A stretch of 64,000 bases of DNA, from the NCBI GenBank assembly GCA_963575745.1, contig CAUYUJ010019380.1:82516-146515 (forward strand), in the 5' to 3' direction. The first letter of the stretch is position 1. The number at the start of each line of letters is the position of its first letter. Made by a program: the position numbers and the translations under genes. This document shows, piece after piece, positions 1-10,387 of this stretch. The notes below the pieces were generated by a model. It was not told the origin of the DNA. It worked only from the letters and a program-made list of their open reading frames with translations, and ran no database searches. This DNA is from Prorocentrum cordatum. Taxonomy: Eukaryota > Sar > Dinophyceae > Prorocentrales > Prorocentraceae.

Positions 1-937
1 CTGGGGGTGGGGGTGGGTTTTCGCCTTCTCAGATCGCGCGTGCCTGGGGTCGCTCTTGCATGCGAGCGTTGCCGCGAGCGCGTGGTCTGCTCGTGTCCTG
101 CCCGCCTCCCCCCGCGAAACTAGAAAGAAAAATCGTGTCGCTCCCATTCTGCGCACTGAGCATCTTCCGTCGCACTGCTCCTCTTCCCGTGTCGCTCCCA
201 TCGCGTGCCCACAGCACGCTCGCACTTCTCCTCTCTCCGCCGCCGACGCCGCCGTCGGCGGCGTCGTCTTCGGCGCCCGGCGCAGCCAGGGCCGCCTGCG
301 ATCCGATTCGATGCGGGCCGACTCGTCGGCTGGGCCTGCGATTCCGATCCGATTTGCTTCGGTGCACCAGCATCGTCCCAGGGCCAGCCCGAGCCGGGCG
401 CGGCGATCTGGTCTCGATCCGATCTGGGACGATTCGTTGGCGATCCAAACCATCATTCGGTTCACCCGGCCCAGCTCCGATCGGTTCGGTCCAGCCTGGC
501 TCCGATCGGTTCCGATCTGCTTCCGTGTCCGCTCCAGCTCGCGCCTTCGCGGTCCCGGTGCCATCCGTCACCACCCACCAAACCACTCCAACCCAACCCG
601 AAGGGGCCCCACAATTTGCCCTCCATGCCCAGTGGGGGGAGTGGCGGGGAACATAGTGAAAACGCGTGTGGAACCCGCACCCCCCCCAACCCGAAATTGG
701 GGTCTTCGGGTTGTGCTGGGGTGTTCTGGTAGGCGGTCAATCCGATTTCGCGGCTATCCTGTTCGATGTCCGGTTCGCCCAGCGGCGCCCCCGGGAGGGC
801 GCGGCTGCCTCGATGCGACCGTGGCGCCTCGCGCGCGGCCGTGCGTGCCAGGAGGCACGGCGCCGTGCTGCGGGAGCTGTCGCCCAGGCTCAAGGTCGCC
901 GCCGGCCTGCTGCTCAGGCGCCCTCGCCAAACCTCCT
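1..937. other. GC-rich spacer, no gene recognised
   Basis: Open frames here are compositional and show no family motif. From about 295 to 530 the sequence is a degenerate array of GATCCGAT/CCGATCGG-like words; a similar word recurs at 6625-6735 and near 49140. Confidence 0.6.
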
Positions 938-977
938 CCTCCTCCTACTACACTCCTCCTCCTCATCTTCCTCCTCC

Positions 978-1011
<34 letters not shown>

Positions 1012-1104
1012 TCTCGTCCTCATCCTCCTCCTGCTCCTCCTCCCCCTCCTGCTCCTCCTCCTCCTCCTCCTCCTCCTCCTCCTCCTCCTCCTCCTCCTCC
1101 TCGG
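938..1104. repeat. (TCC)n microsatellite, interrupted
   Basis: CTC/CTT/CTG triplets run almost without break on the + strand. The long Leu, Ser and Pro frames (and Glu, Arg, Gly on the other strand) are translations of this repeat, not proteins. Confidence 0.95.
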
Positions 1105-1638
1105 GTCGCCAACGGCCCCGGGGGAAACCGTGCAGCCAGGCCTGTCCGCGGAGACGCTGAGCAGGTCGCGGCTGGCAGATACCGGGAAGATGGATGCGCA
1201 CAGCGTGGCAGGCTTGGGCGAGAGCTGGATGCACACGTGGCCAGGTGCCGTCTCCAGCGCTCGCCCCTCGCGTGGCCGTGTACGCTCGGCTCTTGCGCGT
1301 GTAGCCCGCGCGTGGCCTCCGGACGTTCCACGCGCGAGTCTGGGCGTCCAGGGACGCCCTTCCCGCCACGGCTGGGCTCTCTTGGAAATGCTGGTCCGAG
1401 AGGTTCGGGGAGTGCGCAGCGGGGTCGACGTCCTGGCGTGCCCCTGGATATACGGCAATGTTGTCGCTTCCAGCTTCTGGGGGCCCAGACCGGGCCCGGG
1501 GTCATCAGTTATCTTGGCAAGTGAGCCAACCGTATGCAGTGTTGTGAGTACCACGTTGCGGGCACGGGTTTCGGTGGAGCTCCTCATGTGGCCATGAAAT
1601 GTATACTCGGGGGCGGCAAAGAGGAGGTGATGACTAGG
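1105..1638. other. Spacer without recognisable gene
   Basis: GC-rich single-copy-looking DNA. No conserved domain, RNA gene or element boundary is visible. Confidence 0.5.
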
Positions 1639-1795
1639 GGGGGTGGATTTCATGGCGGGGGCCATGATATTTCCCCAAATTTCATGGCGCCTCTTCTCAT
1701 TTCATAACGTCCCTGGCCCCCCCGCTGGGCCGCGCACATGCCGCCGGTCATGATTTGCACCCCCCCCCCTCTTGGACACCCCCCTCTTGGCCGAT
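1639..1795 (+). repeat. Dispersed repeat, inverted copy at 46853-47012
   Basis: The segment running from GGGGGGTGGATTTCATGG to CCCCCTCTTGGCC reappears as its reverse complement at 46853-47012 with scattered changes. It directly precedes an 88-bp minisatellite whose relatives at 42570-43545 are also inverted, so these blocks probably share an ancestry. No coding content. Confidence 0.8.
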
Positions 1796-1805
1796 CCCGA
1801 GAAAT

Positions 1806-2485
1806 GTGTAGGGGTGTGCCGAAGTAGGCGGGGAACCGCATGCGACCTTAGCCACCGGGGCCTTCGGTGGAGCTCCCCATGGGGCCGCGACACGTGTGAA
1901 GGGCTTGCCGAAATCTGCGAGGAACCGCATGCGACCTTTGCCACTGGGACCTTCAGTGGAGGTCTCCATGGGGACGCGAACCGCGTGAGGGGTGTGCCGA
2001 AATGGGCGGAGAATCGCATTGTGAGTTTGCCACTGGGTCCTTCGGTGAAGCTCCCTATGGGGCCGCGAAGCGAGAATGTGTGTGTGTGTGTGTCTGTGTG
2101 AGTCTGTGTGTGTGTGTCTGTGCATGTCTCTGTGTCTCCGTGTCTCTGTGTTTTTGCGAACTTTGCCAGTGCGGCCTTCGGTGGAACTCTCTATGGGGCC
2201 GCGACACGTGCAAGGTATGTGCCGAAATATGCGGGGAACCGCATGCAAACTTAGCCACTGGGACTTTCGGTGGAGCTCCCTATGGAGCCGCGAAACGTGT
2301 GAGGGGTGTGCCGAAATGGGCGGGGAACCGCCTTGTGACTTTGCCGCTGGGGCCTTCGGTGGAGCTCCCTGTGGGGCCACGAAGCGTGTGAGGGGTGTGC
2401 CGAAATGGGCGGGGAACTGCATTGTGACTTTGCCGCTGGGGCCTTGGGTGGAGCTCCCTACGAAGCGTGTGAGGGGTTTGCCGAA
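1806..2485 (+). repeat. 88-90 bp minisatellite, about 7 units
   Basis: The anchor GGCCTTCGGTGGAGCTCC recurs near 1861, 1949, 2039, 2176, 2266, 2353 and 2440. Spacing is 88-90 bp except across a (TG)n expansion at 2075-2150. The reverse complement of the same unit forms the array at 42570-43545. The open frames through it are repeat translations. Confidence 0.9.
2075..2150. repeat. (TG)n tract inside a minisatellite unit
   Basis: TGTGTG with TCTG interruptions, lying inside one otherwise normal 88-bp unit. This explains the long interval between two anchors. Confidence 0.9.
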
Positions 2486-2784
2486 CAGGCTGACATGCGG
2501 AGGGCAGAGGCAGGGCTGGGAGGGGGCAGGAGGGGGGGGGGAGGAAGGAAGGAAGAAAGGAAGGAGACGTGGGGACCGTCTCTTCAAAACGAGGGCCCAA
2601 CACCACAGGGTGGTTGGGAAAAGACGGGCGCGGGACCAGCGGGCAAGCAAAAGACGGCGGCCTCGCGGGGAGAGGGCCCCGAACCCCCCCCGACCCCCCC
2701 GAAACAAAATCGAGGCGGCCCGGGCCGCCCGGTCGCCCTCAGCCCCCCCCCCTCCCCCCTCCCGCCGCGGCCTCTGCCGGCCGG

Positions 2785-2995
2785 CCTCTCCTCCTCCTCC
2801 TCCTCCTCCTCCTACTTCCTCCTCCTTCCTCTCGTCCCCCATCCTCCTCCTCCTCCTCCTCCTCCTCCTCCTCCTCCTCCTCCTCCTCCTCCTCCTCCTC
2901 CTCCTCCTCCTCCTCCTCCGCCTCCTTCTCCCCCGCCTCCTCCTCTTCATTCTCCTCCTCCTCCTCCTCCTCCGCCTCATCCTCCTCCTCACATC
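2785..2995. repeat. (TCC)n microsatellite
   Basis: About 200 bp of CTC/TCC triplets with few interruptions. It is followed directly by unique DNA with no spliced-leader motif. Confidence 0.95.
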
Positions 2996-3987
2996 TCCGA
3001 GGTCCGCGGGTCACGCTTGCCCTTGATCACCGAGCGCGTTCCACTGCTCGCAGAGTGCTTATACTCGCAACCGTCCGAAAAACAGTGATGTTCGCTCCGG
3101 CGAGATTTGTCGTCGATCCCCCGCGGCGGAGCCGGGCCGGTTGCGAACAGATCTTTTTTGCGAGTAGCGGAACGCCTGCGGGAGGACTAAAAGTGTCCAC
3201 ACGTGTCTCGCCAAGACCTTGAGTTATCAAAGCACGTCGGACTAGAATGTATACCCCCCTTCCCCCAAATCCAAAGTTGACGGGTGTAGGCGGTAGGCCG
3301 CAGGCCATGGACAAAACCTGAACACTTCAGCTTTGGTTCCGGGGGGAGGGGTGCGAAACAGGGACGTTTCCCAGTTGTGGTTGGCATCGTGTTGCATCGC
3401 CTTACCGACATGGGTGTGGACACTTTTTGTCCGGGCACCAGCGCTCGTCTACTTGAGGCTCAAACCTTGTCGCACTCGGCCTCGACGGAAATAAAGCGGC
3501 ACGGCCCCCACCGTGCGAAGAGCTCGGGGCGTCCTCGGCGGTTTGGTCCTGCGAGGGCTCGCCCTCGACCTCTCCCAGCCTGGTGCGGAGACCTCGAGGA
3601 GGCCCCGGCGGCCGTCGCACTCTGCGGTCGCTGCCGGCCTCCCCCTCCCCTCGCTCGTGCCTGGAGGATAGCGCGCGGCCAACTCTTTTGTCCCCAGGGG
3701 CCCTCCCTTATCTGTGGGTTTTTGGTCCTTGGCTGACGCCTTCCGCCCCCGTCGTCTGGATGGGCCTGGTGGGAGGCTGCACCCTTACGGTGCTTCGTCC
3801 TTGGCCGTGATGGGCCTTGTCGGTGCTTTGTGTGCCTCAATTCGGCCCCCTCCCGTTCCTTTGGGTACGGTTGGGGCTCCCGTTCTGGACATGGAGGACG
3901 CTAGCCAAGTCGGGGGAGTCCCTCTACAGGCGGGATACAATAGTAAGGAAACAGTGTGTTGATGATGTTTCGGCTACTTTGGGACTA
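2996..3987. other. Spacer without recognisable gene
   Basis: Moderately GC-rich. None of the frames shows a family motif, and no inverted-repeat element was found. Confidence 0.5.
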
Positions 3988-4030
3988 TTGCGAAGACCTT
4001 ACGGCCGGTGCCGCCGACCCTGAAGGACAT

Positions 4031-4065
<35 letters not shown>

Positions 4066-4289
4066 ACGGCCACGACGACGACGACGACGACGACGACGAA
4101 GGCAACGGGGGTAGTTTTGGGGTCTCTTGGGAGCGTCTTGGAGGCCTGTTGGGAGGCTCCTGGGGGCGTCTTGCGGCCTCTTTCGGGCCTCCTAGGGGCT
4201 TACAGGGTCTTCTTGGGGGCCTCTTTGGGGCCTCTTGGGGGCCTCCTGGGGCCTCCTGGGGGCCTCTCGGGTGGTGGTTGTTGTTGCTG

Positions 4290-4321
<32 letters not shown>

Positions 4322-5001
4322 GGTGGTGGTGGTGGTGGTGGTGGTGGTGGTGGTGGTGGTGGTGGTGGTTTCTGGTGGTGGTGGTGGTGGTGGCAGAAGG
4401 CTCGCATTTTCTGTTCGTGGTCCTCTTTGGGGCCCTTCTTGGAAACGTTTTGGGGCCCTCTCGGGCCGTCTTGGACGGCTCTTGGGCCGTCTTGGGGCCC
4501 TCTTGGGCGCTCTTAGCCCTCTTGGGACCCTCTTGTGCCGTCTTGGGGCGATGTTGGAGGCGCCTTGGGCCTTCTTGGAGCTTCGGAAAGCCGAAAAGGC
4601 GGAAACGAAACAAGATTTGAACAACCAAAGGAAAATCGTTAATGTAAGCCTCTTGGGGCCCTCTTGGGACGCCTCTTGGGGCACTCTTGGGCCGTTTTGG
4701 GGTCTTCTTCTGCCGTCGTGGGGCCAGTCTTGGAAAACTCATGGACCGTCTGGAGGCTACGTTGGCGTCTTCGAGCGATATTTCGGCGATTTGGGGCCCT
4801 CTTGGACTGTCCCAGGGGCCTCTTGATCGTCTTGGGGCTTTTCTGGGCCCCAGGCCCCCCCGGGGGGATGGTAATCTGACCCGGGACCCTCGGGACCCCA
4901 CCGGGACTCCCCCCGGGACCCCCCCCAATCTCCCGGCGGGGGGAGGGCAGGGAGGGGCTTCGCCACAACTATTGCGGTGTTCGATTTCCTTATGTTTCGG
5001 G

Positions 5002-5036
<35 letters not shown>

Positions 5037-5039
5037 GCT

Positions 5040-5071
<32 letters not shown>

Positions 5072-5190
5072 TACGACGACGACGGCGCGACGACGACGAT
5101 GACGACGACGACGATGACGACGATGACGACGACGACGACGGCAACGACCGAAACGGAACAGCCTCTGCCACACGCCGACAGGGTCGGCGG
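3988..5190 (+). repeat. Dispersed repeat block D, long copy
   Basis: Begins TTGCGAAGACCTTACGGCC and ends at GCCGACAGGGTCGGCGG. A shorter copy lies at 5345-5871 with the same start, the same end and the same internal poly-C plus CTCCCGGCGGGGG segment. The ends include the 12-bp inverted repeat CCGCCGACCCTG. The interior is (GAC/GGC)n, a GGGCCTCTTGG-type short array (about 4110-4300 and 4410-4830), (TTG/TGG)n at 4275-4395 and (GAC)n at 5000-5145. No coding content. Confidence 0.75.
4275..4395. repeat. (TTG)n grading into (TGG)n
   Basis: TTG triplets change to TGG triplets with little interruption. Poly-Trp, Val, Gly and His frames are artefacts of this tract. Confidence 0.95.
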
Positions 5191-5344
5191 ATGTTTGAAT
5201 AGGTTTTGATTCGTTTTTATTTCTTCTCCAAAATCCGCCTGTAGGATTAAGTTGGGCCTGCACCTCTGCAGGAGGAAAATTCAAAAATAGTCGAAAAATA
5301 GTATGGTGGCGATTTTTTGATTAATCCGGAGCATTTAAATAATA

Positions 5345-5871
5345 TTGCGAAGGCCTTACGGCCGGTGCCGCCGACCCTGGAGGGCGACCCATGCGTTCTC
5401 GTATGTGGCGGGGGGGGCCTCTTGGGGCTTCCTGGGGGCCTCTTGGGGGTCTCGTGGTGGCCTCTTGGGGGCATCTTGGGGCTTCCTGGGAGCCTCTGTC
5501 GCCGAGGGCTCGTCGGGCCCCCCGTCTGGGCAGCCTCTGGGGCCATCTTGGAGGCATCTTGGGCGCGGGGGGGGCGTCGTATCTGAGTGGCGCCCCCCCC
5601 CCGGGACCCCCCCGCTACCCCCCCCCCCCCTCCCGGCGGGGGAGGGATCAAAGGGAAGGGGCTTCCCTTCGACTCAAATGCGACGTTGCTGAAGTTCATT
5701 TGGGCTGGCGCGCTTGAGCAGGGGCCCCTGCTGGGAAAGAGGACGGGAGTGGCGACGGGCCCACGGAAAGGGAGGCGCAGGGAAGGGGGACGACAGAGAC
5801 GACGATTAACGAACAACGGGGATGACGTCTCGAACGGAAAAGCCCCTCACACACGCCGACAGGGTCGGCGG
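5345..5871 (+). repeat. Dispersed repeat block D, short copy
   Basis: Same 5' and 3' ends as the block at 3988-5190, without the triplet-repeat expansions. It lies inside AT-richer DNA at 5246-6035 that resembles family C small elements (left end near 5246, right end CCCGACCTGAG at 6035), so D may have inserted into an older C copy. Confidence 0.7.
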
Positions 5872-6101
5872 ATTTTGTGAGTCTGTTCGTTTTTTGCAGA
5901 AAACATTTCAAAAACTCGAAAATCGTCCAATCAGAAATAGTACAGAAAAGACCGGAAAATTGACCCCATATTGTTTAATTTGTTATACCATCTTTGAGTA
6001 TCCCCCCTGTGGGGGGGACAGGCCCGACCTGAGAATAGGCTTTGATTCGGTCTTGTCTTCTTCTCCCAAACCCGCCGGTAGGATGACATGCCCGACCTAC
6101 C

Positions 6102-6381
6102 GTACGTCGACGAAATGTTGCACCACTTTTGCCGCGCATTGTCAGCTGTATTGCATTGCTCCTCCCCCCCCCTCCCCCTGATCTTAATATTGGGCACATG
6201 GCAAAGGTCCCTTGGCGCCCCCCTCAGGGCTCGCGACACAATGTTGCACCACCGAGCCGTTTCGATGAACCCGGGACCGCAGCCAATGTTAAGATTGGGG
6301 GGAGGGGTGGTGGAAGCGAACATCCATTGCAAAATCGGCTTGCTTGACAACACCAGGTGGTGCAACATTTTGTCGATGTAC
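6102..6381. mobile_element. 280-bp element with 25-bp terminal inverted repeats (family F)
   Basis: The left end GTACGTCGACGAAATGTTGC continues to CACCAC (6102-6126). The right end (6357-6381) is its inverse with two mismatches. A third copy of the ATGTTGCACCACC word at 6241 suggests a nested or duplicated end. A second internal inverted pair is built on CTTAATATTGGG and CCAATGTTAAG. No coding capacity. No clear target duplication. Confidence 0.7.
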
Positions 6382-6461
6382 CGCAACGCCAGCCACGCCC
6401 GGCGCCGACCCTGGCCGCTCACCTCTCTCTGGTCGCCACTCCGAGCTTCTCAAGGAGCGTC

Positions 6462-6586
6462 GGGGGGGCGCCACCCCCGCCGACAGCCCCACGTCGACCC
6501 CCGCCGCGGGCAGCCACCGCGCTCCGAAGGCGCTCCGACCCCTTGTCGCGGCGCAACGACGAGGCGAGGTGGACCCCCGTCGGGGG
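6462..6586 (+). repeat. Dispersed repeat E, inverted copy at 44955-45060
   Basis: Contains CCACCGCGCTCCGAAGGCGC and ends ACCCCCGTCGGGGG. The reverse complement at 44955-45060 keeps the same order of blocks with about one change in ten. Confidence 0.7.
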
Positions 6587-7145
6587 ATCGGCCACGACCG
6601 ATTTTGTTTTTTAGGTTCTGGGATCCTGCGCGATCGATCTGCTTCAAGATCGGTCGCGACCGATCTTGAATTCGGTCGCGCTTGGTTGCGTCCGATTCGG
6701 AGTGCCGATCGATCGCCAGCGATCGCGATCGACAAAATCCGGCATCCAATGATCTGGGCGACTGGAGGTTTTGTTCGCGACCCCCGGTCTCTCGGGGCCC
6801 TCCCAGGGCCCCAGGGCCGTCAACACATCATATCTGTCCTCGGGGGATCCCCACCCGAGAAGGCGAGACGATTCCCTTGGATCAGGCGATCGCAAACATG
6901 GATCAAGGTGGCGTGGATTAGCGACGGGTCCCGCTTCCATGGGAAATCGCGGATTTCCGCCGCCGAGCGAGGCGGCAACGGCAGCATTTTGGGGAGGGCA
7001 CCTCCCCCGATCCATGGATTTGGCGACCGCGCGCCAAATCCATGGATCGCTAATCCATGTTTGCGCGCCCCCGATTGGAGCACCGGGCCCCTTTGGGCAG
7101 GCGGGATGCCCAGGGAGCACCGGGACCCTGGGGGCCTGGCGGCCA
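6587..7145. other. Spacer with a large imperfect palindrome
   Basis: No gene recognised. At 7010-7047 two perfect 16-nt arms (ATCCATGGATTTGGCG and its inverse) flank a 6-nt loop. Weaker outer complementarity extends to about 6890 and 7075 (GCAAACATGGATC against its inverse), so the whole may be a small hairpin element. Confidence 0.6.
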
Positions 7146-7153
7146 CGGTATGC

Positions 7154-7324
7154 GTAAGTCGGGGTTGTTCCCCTACAGGAGGAATATTCGAAAATAGTCA
7201 AAAAATTGCCTGGGGATGACCATGTTAGTACTTTTGATTTTCGTCGAGTATATGTTAAATAATGTTTGAGTATCTGTTATTGTTCGTCCAAAGCCCGCCC
7301 GCCAGGGGGACATGCCCGACCTAA
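7154..7324. mobile_element. Family C MITE, 171 bp, perfect 8-bp TSD
   Basis: Flanked by CGGTATGC at 7146-7153 and 7325-7332. Ends are GTAAGTCGGGG and CCCGACCTAA. Just inside the left end is the small hairpin TTCCCCTACAGGAGGAA. The core is AT-rich with the AAAATAGTC word shared with other C copies. Noncoding. An 8-bp duplication would suit hAT-like or similar transposases, but no transposase gene is in the window. Confidence 0.85.
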
Positions 7325-7332
7325 CGGTATGC

Positions 7333-8165
7333 AGGGTGTGCGAGGCGTGTCGCGAGTTTTTGCTTCGTAACTTAGCCGCCCCTACTTGGCGGCGTGTGGA
7401 GGACGATCGGGATGACACGCGACCTCTGAGCCCACGCTGTGAGAAGAGCACGGCGGCGGTGGCCTGGGAGCGCAGGGCCTGGCTGGTGCGCGCACTCCCT
7501 CGCCAGGCCACTGCGCCGCTCTTGGCCCCCGGCTTGGCCCGGCCGTGACCGATGCCGGTGCGCAGCTCTCCGCTCTCCGCCGCCGCCGCGGTCGCCGGCG
7601 CGCCGTCTCCAGCGCGCGGCACAGCCAGGACCGCCAGGGACCGCCAGCGCTCCGCTTCCGTGCGGCTCGCCCCGCCAGCTGCGCCTGCGGCTCCCGGCCG
7701 CTTCGGCTCGCTCCGCCGGCCTCGGCCCGGGGCCGGCCCGAGCCGAAGGGCTGGCCCGAGGCAGCGCCGAGCCGGGCCCTCGCCGCCTCCCCCGGCCCCG
7801 GGCGAGCCGCCGAGGGTCCTCCCTCTCGCCCGCCCCCGCGGGCCTGAAGCGGGCCGTCTGGGCCCGGGCACGCTGCCGCCGGCCGCCCGCGCGTGCCGCG
7901 CACGGGATCCCTCCGCCCGCGGGGGGGTGGCCCCGCGCAGTCGTGGCGCCCCGGCCGCCTGCGGAGGCGGGCGCTGTGCCCCTCCTCTCTCGGCGGCGCG
8001 GGAGGTCGAGGCGGCCTGCGGAGCTCTGCGCAGAGTGCTGTCGGGTCGGCTTTCGGGGCCCCCGCGTGGCGGCGTCGCTGGCGCCGCCCCCCAGTGCGCT
8101 CTCCACGCTGCATGGAAGAGGGCGCATGTCAGAGCAATCCGCGCGGAGCTCCAACACTTCACGTT
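7333..8165. other. Very GC-rich spacer
   Basis: More than 75 percent GC, with open frames on both strands made only of Ala, Pro, Arg and Gly. No motif supports a gene. Confidence 0.5.
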
Positions 8166-8170
8166 TAACT

Positions 8171-8182
8171 ATTTAGTTTGTT

Positions 8183-8213
<31 letters not shown>

Positions 8214-8232
8214 TTGTTGTTGTTGTTGCTGT

Positions 8233-8264
<32 letters not shown>

Positions 8265-8277
8265 TTGTTGTTGTTGC

Positions 8278-8330
<53 letters not shown>

Positions 8331-8342
8331 TTGTTATTGTGT
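8171..8342. repeat. (TTG/CTG)n microsatellite
   Basis: About 57 uninterrupted triplets. The poly-Leu, poly-Cys and poly-Thr/Ala frames are artefacts. Confidence 0.97.
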
Positions 8343-8839
8343 TCCTGGGAGCGGAGGTACCGATGCTGCCGCTCTCCCCTCCCTCAGCTCCGCGCGGCGT
8401 GAGGCAGAGAGGGAGAGAGAGACAGGTACCGTTTTGTTGCTCACAGGCTGGGCCATAATCAGCGCGCCTTATGCCCCCCCCCCCCCCCCCCCCCAAGCGA
8501 CCCCTTCATGACGTAACGACCCCCCCAACCCCCACAGAGCGCCCGTGGCACTGCCCCCCCCCGCGCAGGGTGCCCCTTGGCACGGCGGCAGCGCGCTGCG
8601 GGCTGTATGCACCAAGGTCTCTCAGCAAGGTGCGGTCGCAGCGCTTGCGCACACCGCTGCTTCGCAACAGCGATCATAGGCGTTGCATGCGCAGGCACGG
8701 CTGGTGCGCAGGTAGGAGGGGCGGGGAGATGGTGTGGGAAGGGAAGGGGATGAGGGTCTAGATGGGAGGGGCGGTGAAGCGGAGTGGCGGGGAGGCGGAA
8801 GGAACGGGGAGGGAGGGAGGTGAGTCGGCGGCAGGGGAA
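8343..8839. other. Spacer with a poly-C run
   Basis: Contains a run of about 20 C near 8473-8494. No gene or RNA recognised. Confidence 0.5.
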
Positions 8840-8935
8840 TAACGGAGGATGAGGAGGACGACGACGAGGGGGGGAGGAGGAGAGGAGAGGAGGAGGAGGA
8901 GGAGGAGGAGGAGGAGGAGGAGGAGGAGAAGGAGG
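8840..8935. repeat. (GGA)n microsatellite
   Basis: GGA/GAC triplets on the + strand, upstream of the nucleoside phosphorylase gene. Confidence 0.95.
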
Positions 8936-9130
8936 CCCTGGCCGGGGAGATCCCTTCTTGCAAGAGCATAGCCAGCTGTGCCTTCGGTGGCGGGGGGGAT
9001 GGAGGAGGGGGAGGGCAGAGGGGGCGGGGGGAGGGGCTTGGGGGTTGGAGGTTGGGGTAGGACGACCCTCGCAGCGGCCAGAGGAGGGCTGTGCCCACCG
9101 CCCCAAGGTGTGCCCGGGAACGGACCATCG

Positions 9131-9145
9131 ACAGTTTTTGCTCAG
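9131..9145 (+). promoter_or_regulatory. Candidate SL trans-splice acceptor of PNP
   Basis: A pyrimidine-rich stretch (TTTTTGCTC) ends in AG at 9144-9145, 57 nt before the PNP start codon. Dinoflagellate mRNAs receive the spliced leader at such AG sites. Here this is inferred from position and sequence only. Confidence 0.4.
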
Positions 9146-9202
9146 GCCGCTCCGCCTGCGGCAGCGGACCCCGCTCCGTCCCCGCGCCCGTGCCGGGCGG
9201 CC

Positions 9203-10387
9203 ATGGACGAGTCCTACAAGGCCGCGGCCGCCTTCTTGGCCCCCCGCATCGCCGTGAGGCCGCAGGTGGGCATCATCTGCGGCTCCGGCCTCTCTGGCCT
9301 CTCCAGGGCGCTGACGGACACGCGCGTGTTCGAGTACAAGGACATCCCAGGGTTCCCGGAGCCGACAGTGCCCGGCCACTGCGGCGAGCTGGTGTTCGGC
9401 CTGCTGGAGGGCGTGCCGACGGTGTGCATGCGCGGCAGGTTCCACTGGTACGAGGGGCACCCGATGTCCCTTGTGGTCATGCCGACCCGCGTGATGCGGT
9501 GTCTGGGGGTGAAGGTGATGATCGTCACGACTGCCTCGGGCGGTCTCAACGCTGACTGGAGCGTCGGAGACGTCAGCTGCATCATGGACCACATCGCCTT
9601 GCCGTGCCTCGTGGGCGAGAACCCGCTGTTCGGGCACAACGACGAGGCGTTGGGTCCTCGGTTCATGCCGACGAGCAACGCGTATGACCCGGAGATGCAG
9701 GCGTGCGTTGTGCGGGCCGCAAAGGCCCTCGGGTTCGACTTCGTGAGGCCGCACGGCTGCCACGCCATGGTCTCGGGCCCCACGTACGAGTCGGCCACGG
9801 AGGGGAAGTGGCTGAGGCAGATCGGGGTGGACAGCGTGAGCATGTCCTCCGTCCCGGAGATCATAGCGGCGCACCACTGCGGCATGAAGGTCATCGGCCT
9901 CGCGCTCCTGACGAACAAGGTGCTGATGCCTGGGGACGACCGCCCCGCGGCTTCGCACGAGGAGGTGCTGGAGACGGTTGACAGGCGGGCGCAGCAGATA
10001 GGGGAACGAAGAATGACATAAACATAAAGACTCGCAGGTCCGCGCGGGTTTCTCGGATCGGTGCTGGACCCCCTTCCTGGCGCACGGAGCGCGCCAAGGG
10101 CGGCGCCGGAGGCGCCGCCAGGGGGGTCCAGCGCGGATCCGCGAGATCCGCACGGACCTCCGAGTTTTTATGTTTATGTCAGTGTTCGTTCCCCTAAGCA
10201 GATGCAGCAGCTGGTCAGCGGCACGGTGCGGGAGCTGGGGCCCAGGCTCGCGGCCTTGCCGGAGCTGCCCGCGATCAGCCTGCAGTGCAAGAGGCCAGCG
10301 CCCCTCGCGGGGCTGGGCTGGCGCCACGTCCTTGTCGGCGCCGCCGCGGCCGCCGCCCTGGCCGCCTGCGTGCGGAGGAGGCCCTAG
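9203..10387 (+). CDS. PNP: Purine nucleoside phosphorylase, interrupted by an introner-like element
   Basis: Trimeric-type PNP (family 2 nucleoside phosphorylase): phosphorolysis of inosine and guanosine in purine salvage. The ATG at 9203 gives the usual N-terminus; the upstream reading has no family match. Seen in order: ICGSGLSGL (phosphate loop, residues 25-33), VPGHCGELVFG, RFHWYEG (79-85), TTASGGLN, SGPTYES with the purine-binding Glu, SMSSVPE, LLTNKV with the Asn that selects 6-oxopurines, and SHEEVL with the ribose-binding His. Human PNP has Asn where TTAS has its second Thr. Exon 1 is 9203-9997 (265 residues). Joining CAG at 9997 to ATG at 10202 restores a natural C-terminal helix (RAQQMQQLV) and adds 61 residues, total 326 against 289 in human. 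The extra tail ends in a hydrophobic Ala/Leu stretch plus RRRP, possibly membrane-associated. Function is near certain; the splice join is inferred. Confidence 0.9.
10000..10196. mobile_element. Family A introner-like element in PNP, 197 bp
   Basis: Flanked by the 7-bp direct repeat AGCAGAT at 9993-9999 and 10197-10203. Ends are complementary: AGGGGAACGAA then TGACATAAACATAAA on the left, the inverse on the right. The interior is a long GC-rich foldback around GGCGGCGCCGGAGGCGCC. Removal of the element plus one repeat (204 nt) restores the PNP frame; left in, it gives TAA at 10019. Register choices ending in AG are CA..AG (9995-10198) and AT..AG (9998-10201); none is GT-AG. Introners with target duplications and inverted repeats are known in algae and alveolates. 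Confidence 0.85.

Noticed and set aside
938-1104. Long Leu-, Ser-, Pro-, Glu- or Arg-rich proteins at this and similar tracts
   Set aside because: All frames of a TCC/GGA microsatellite are open; no flanking domain supports translation.
4008-4620. Trp-, Gly- or Asp-repeat proteins
   Set aside because: They translate GAC, TGG and GGGCCTCTTGG repeats within dispersed block D.
7333-8165. Ala/Pro/Arg-rich proteins of 240-330 residues
   Set aside because: Overlapping open frames in four phases are expected at this GC content and none has a motif.
8978-9202. 75-residue N-terminal extension of PNP
   Set aside because: It is Gly/Arg-rich translation of GGA repeat and of a candidate trans-splice acceptor, with no family resemblance.
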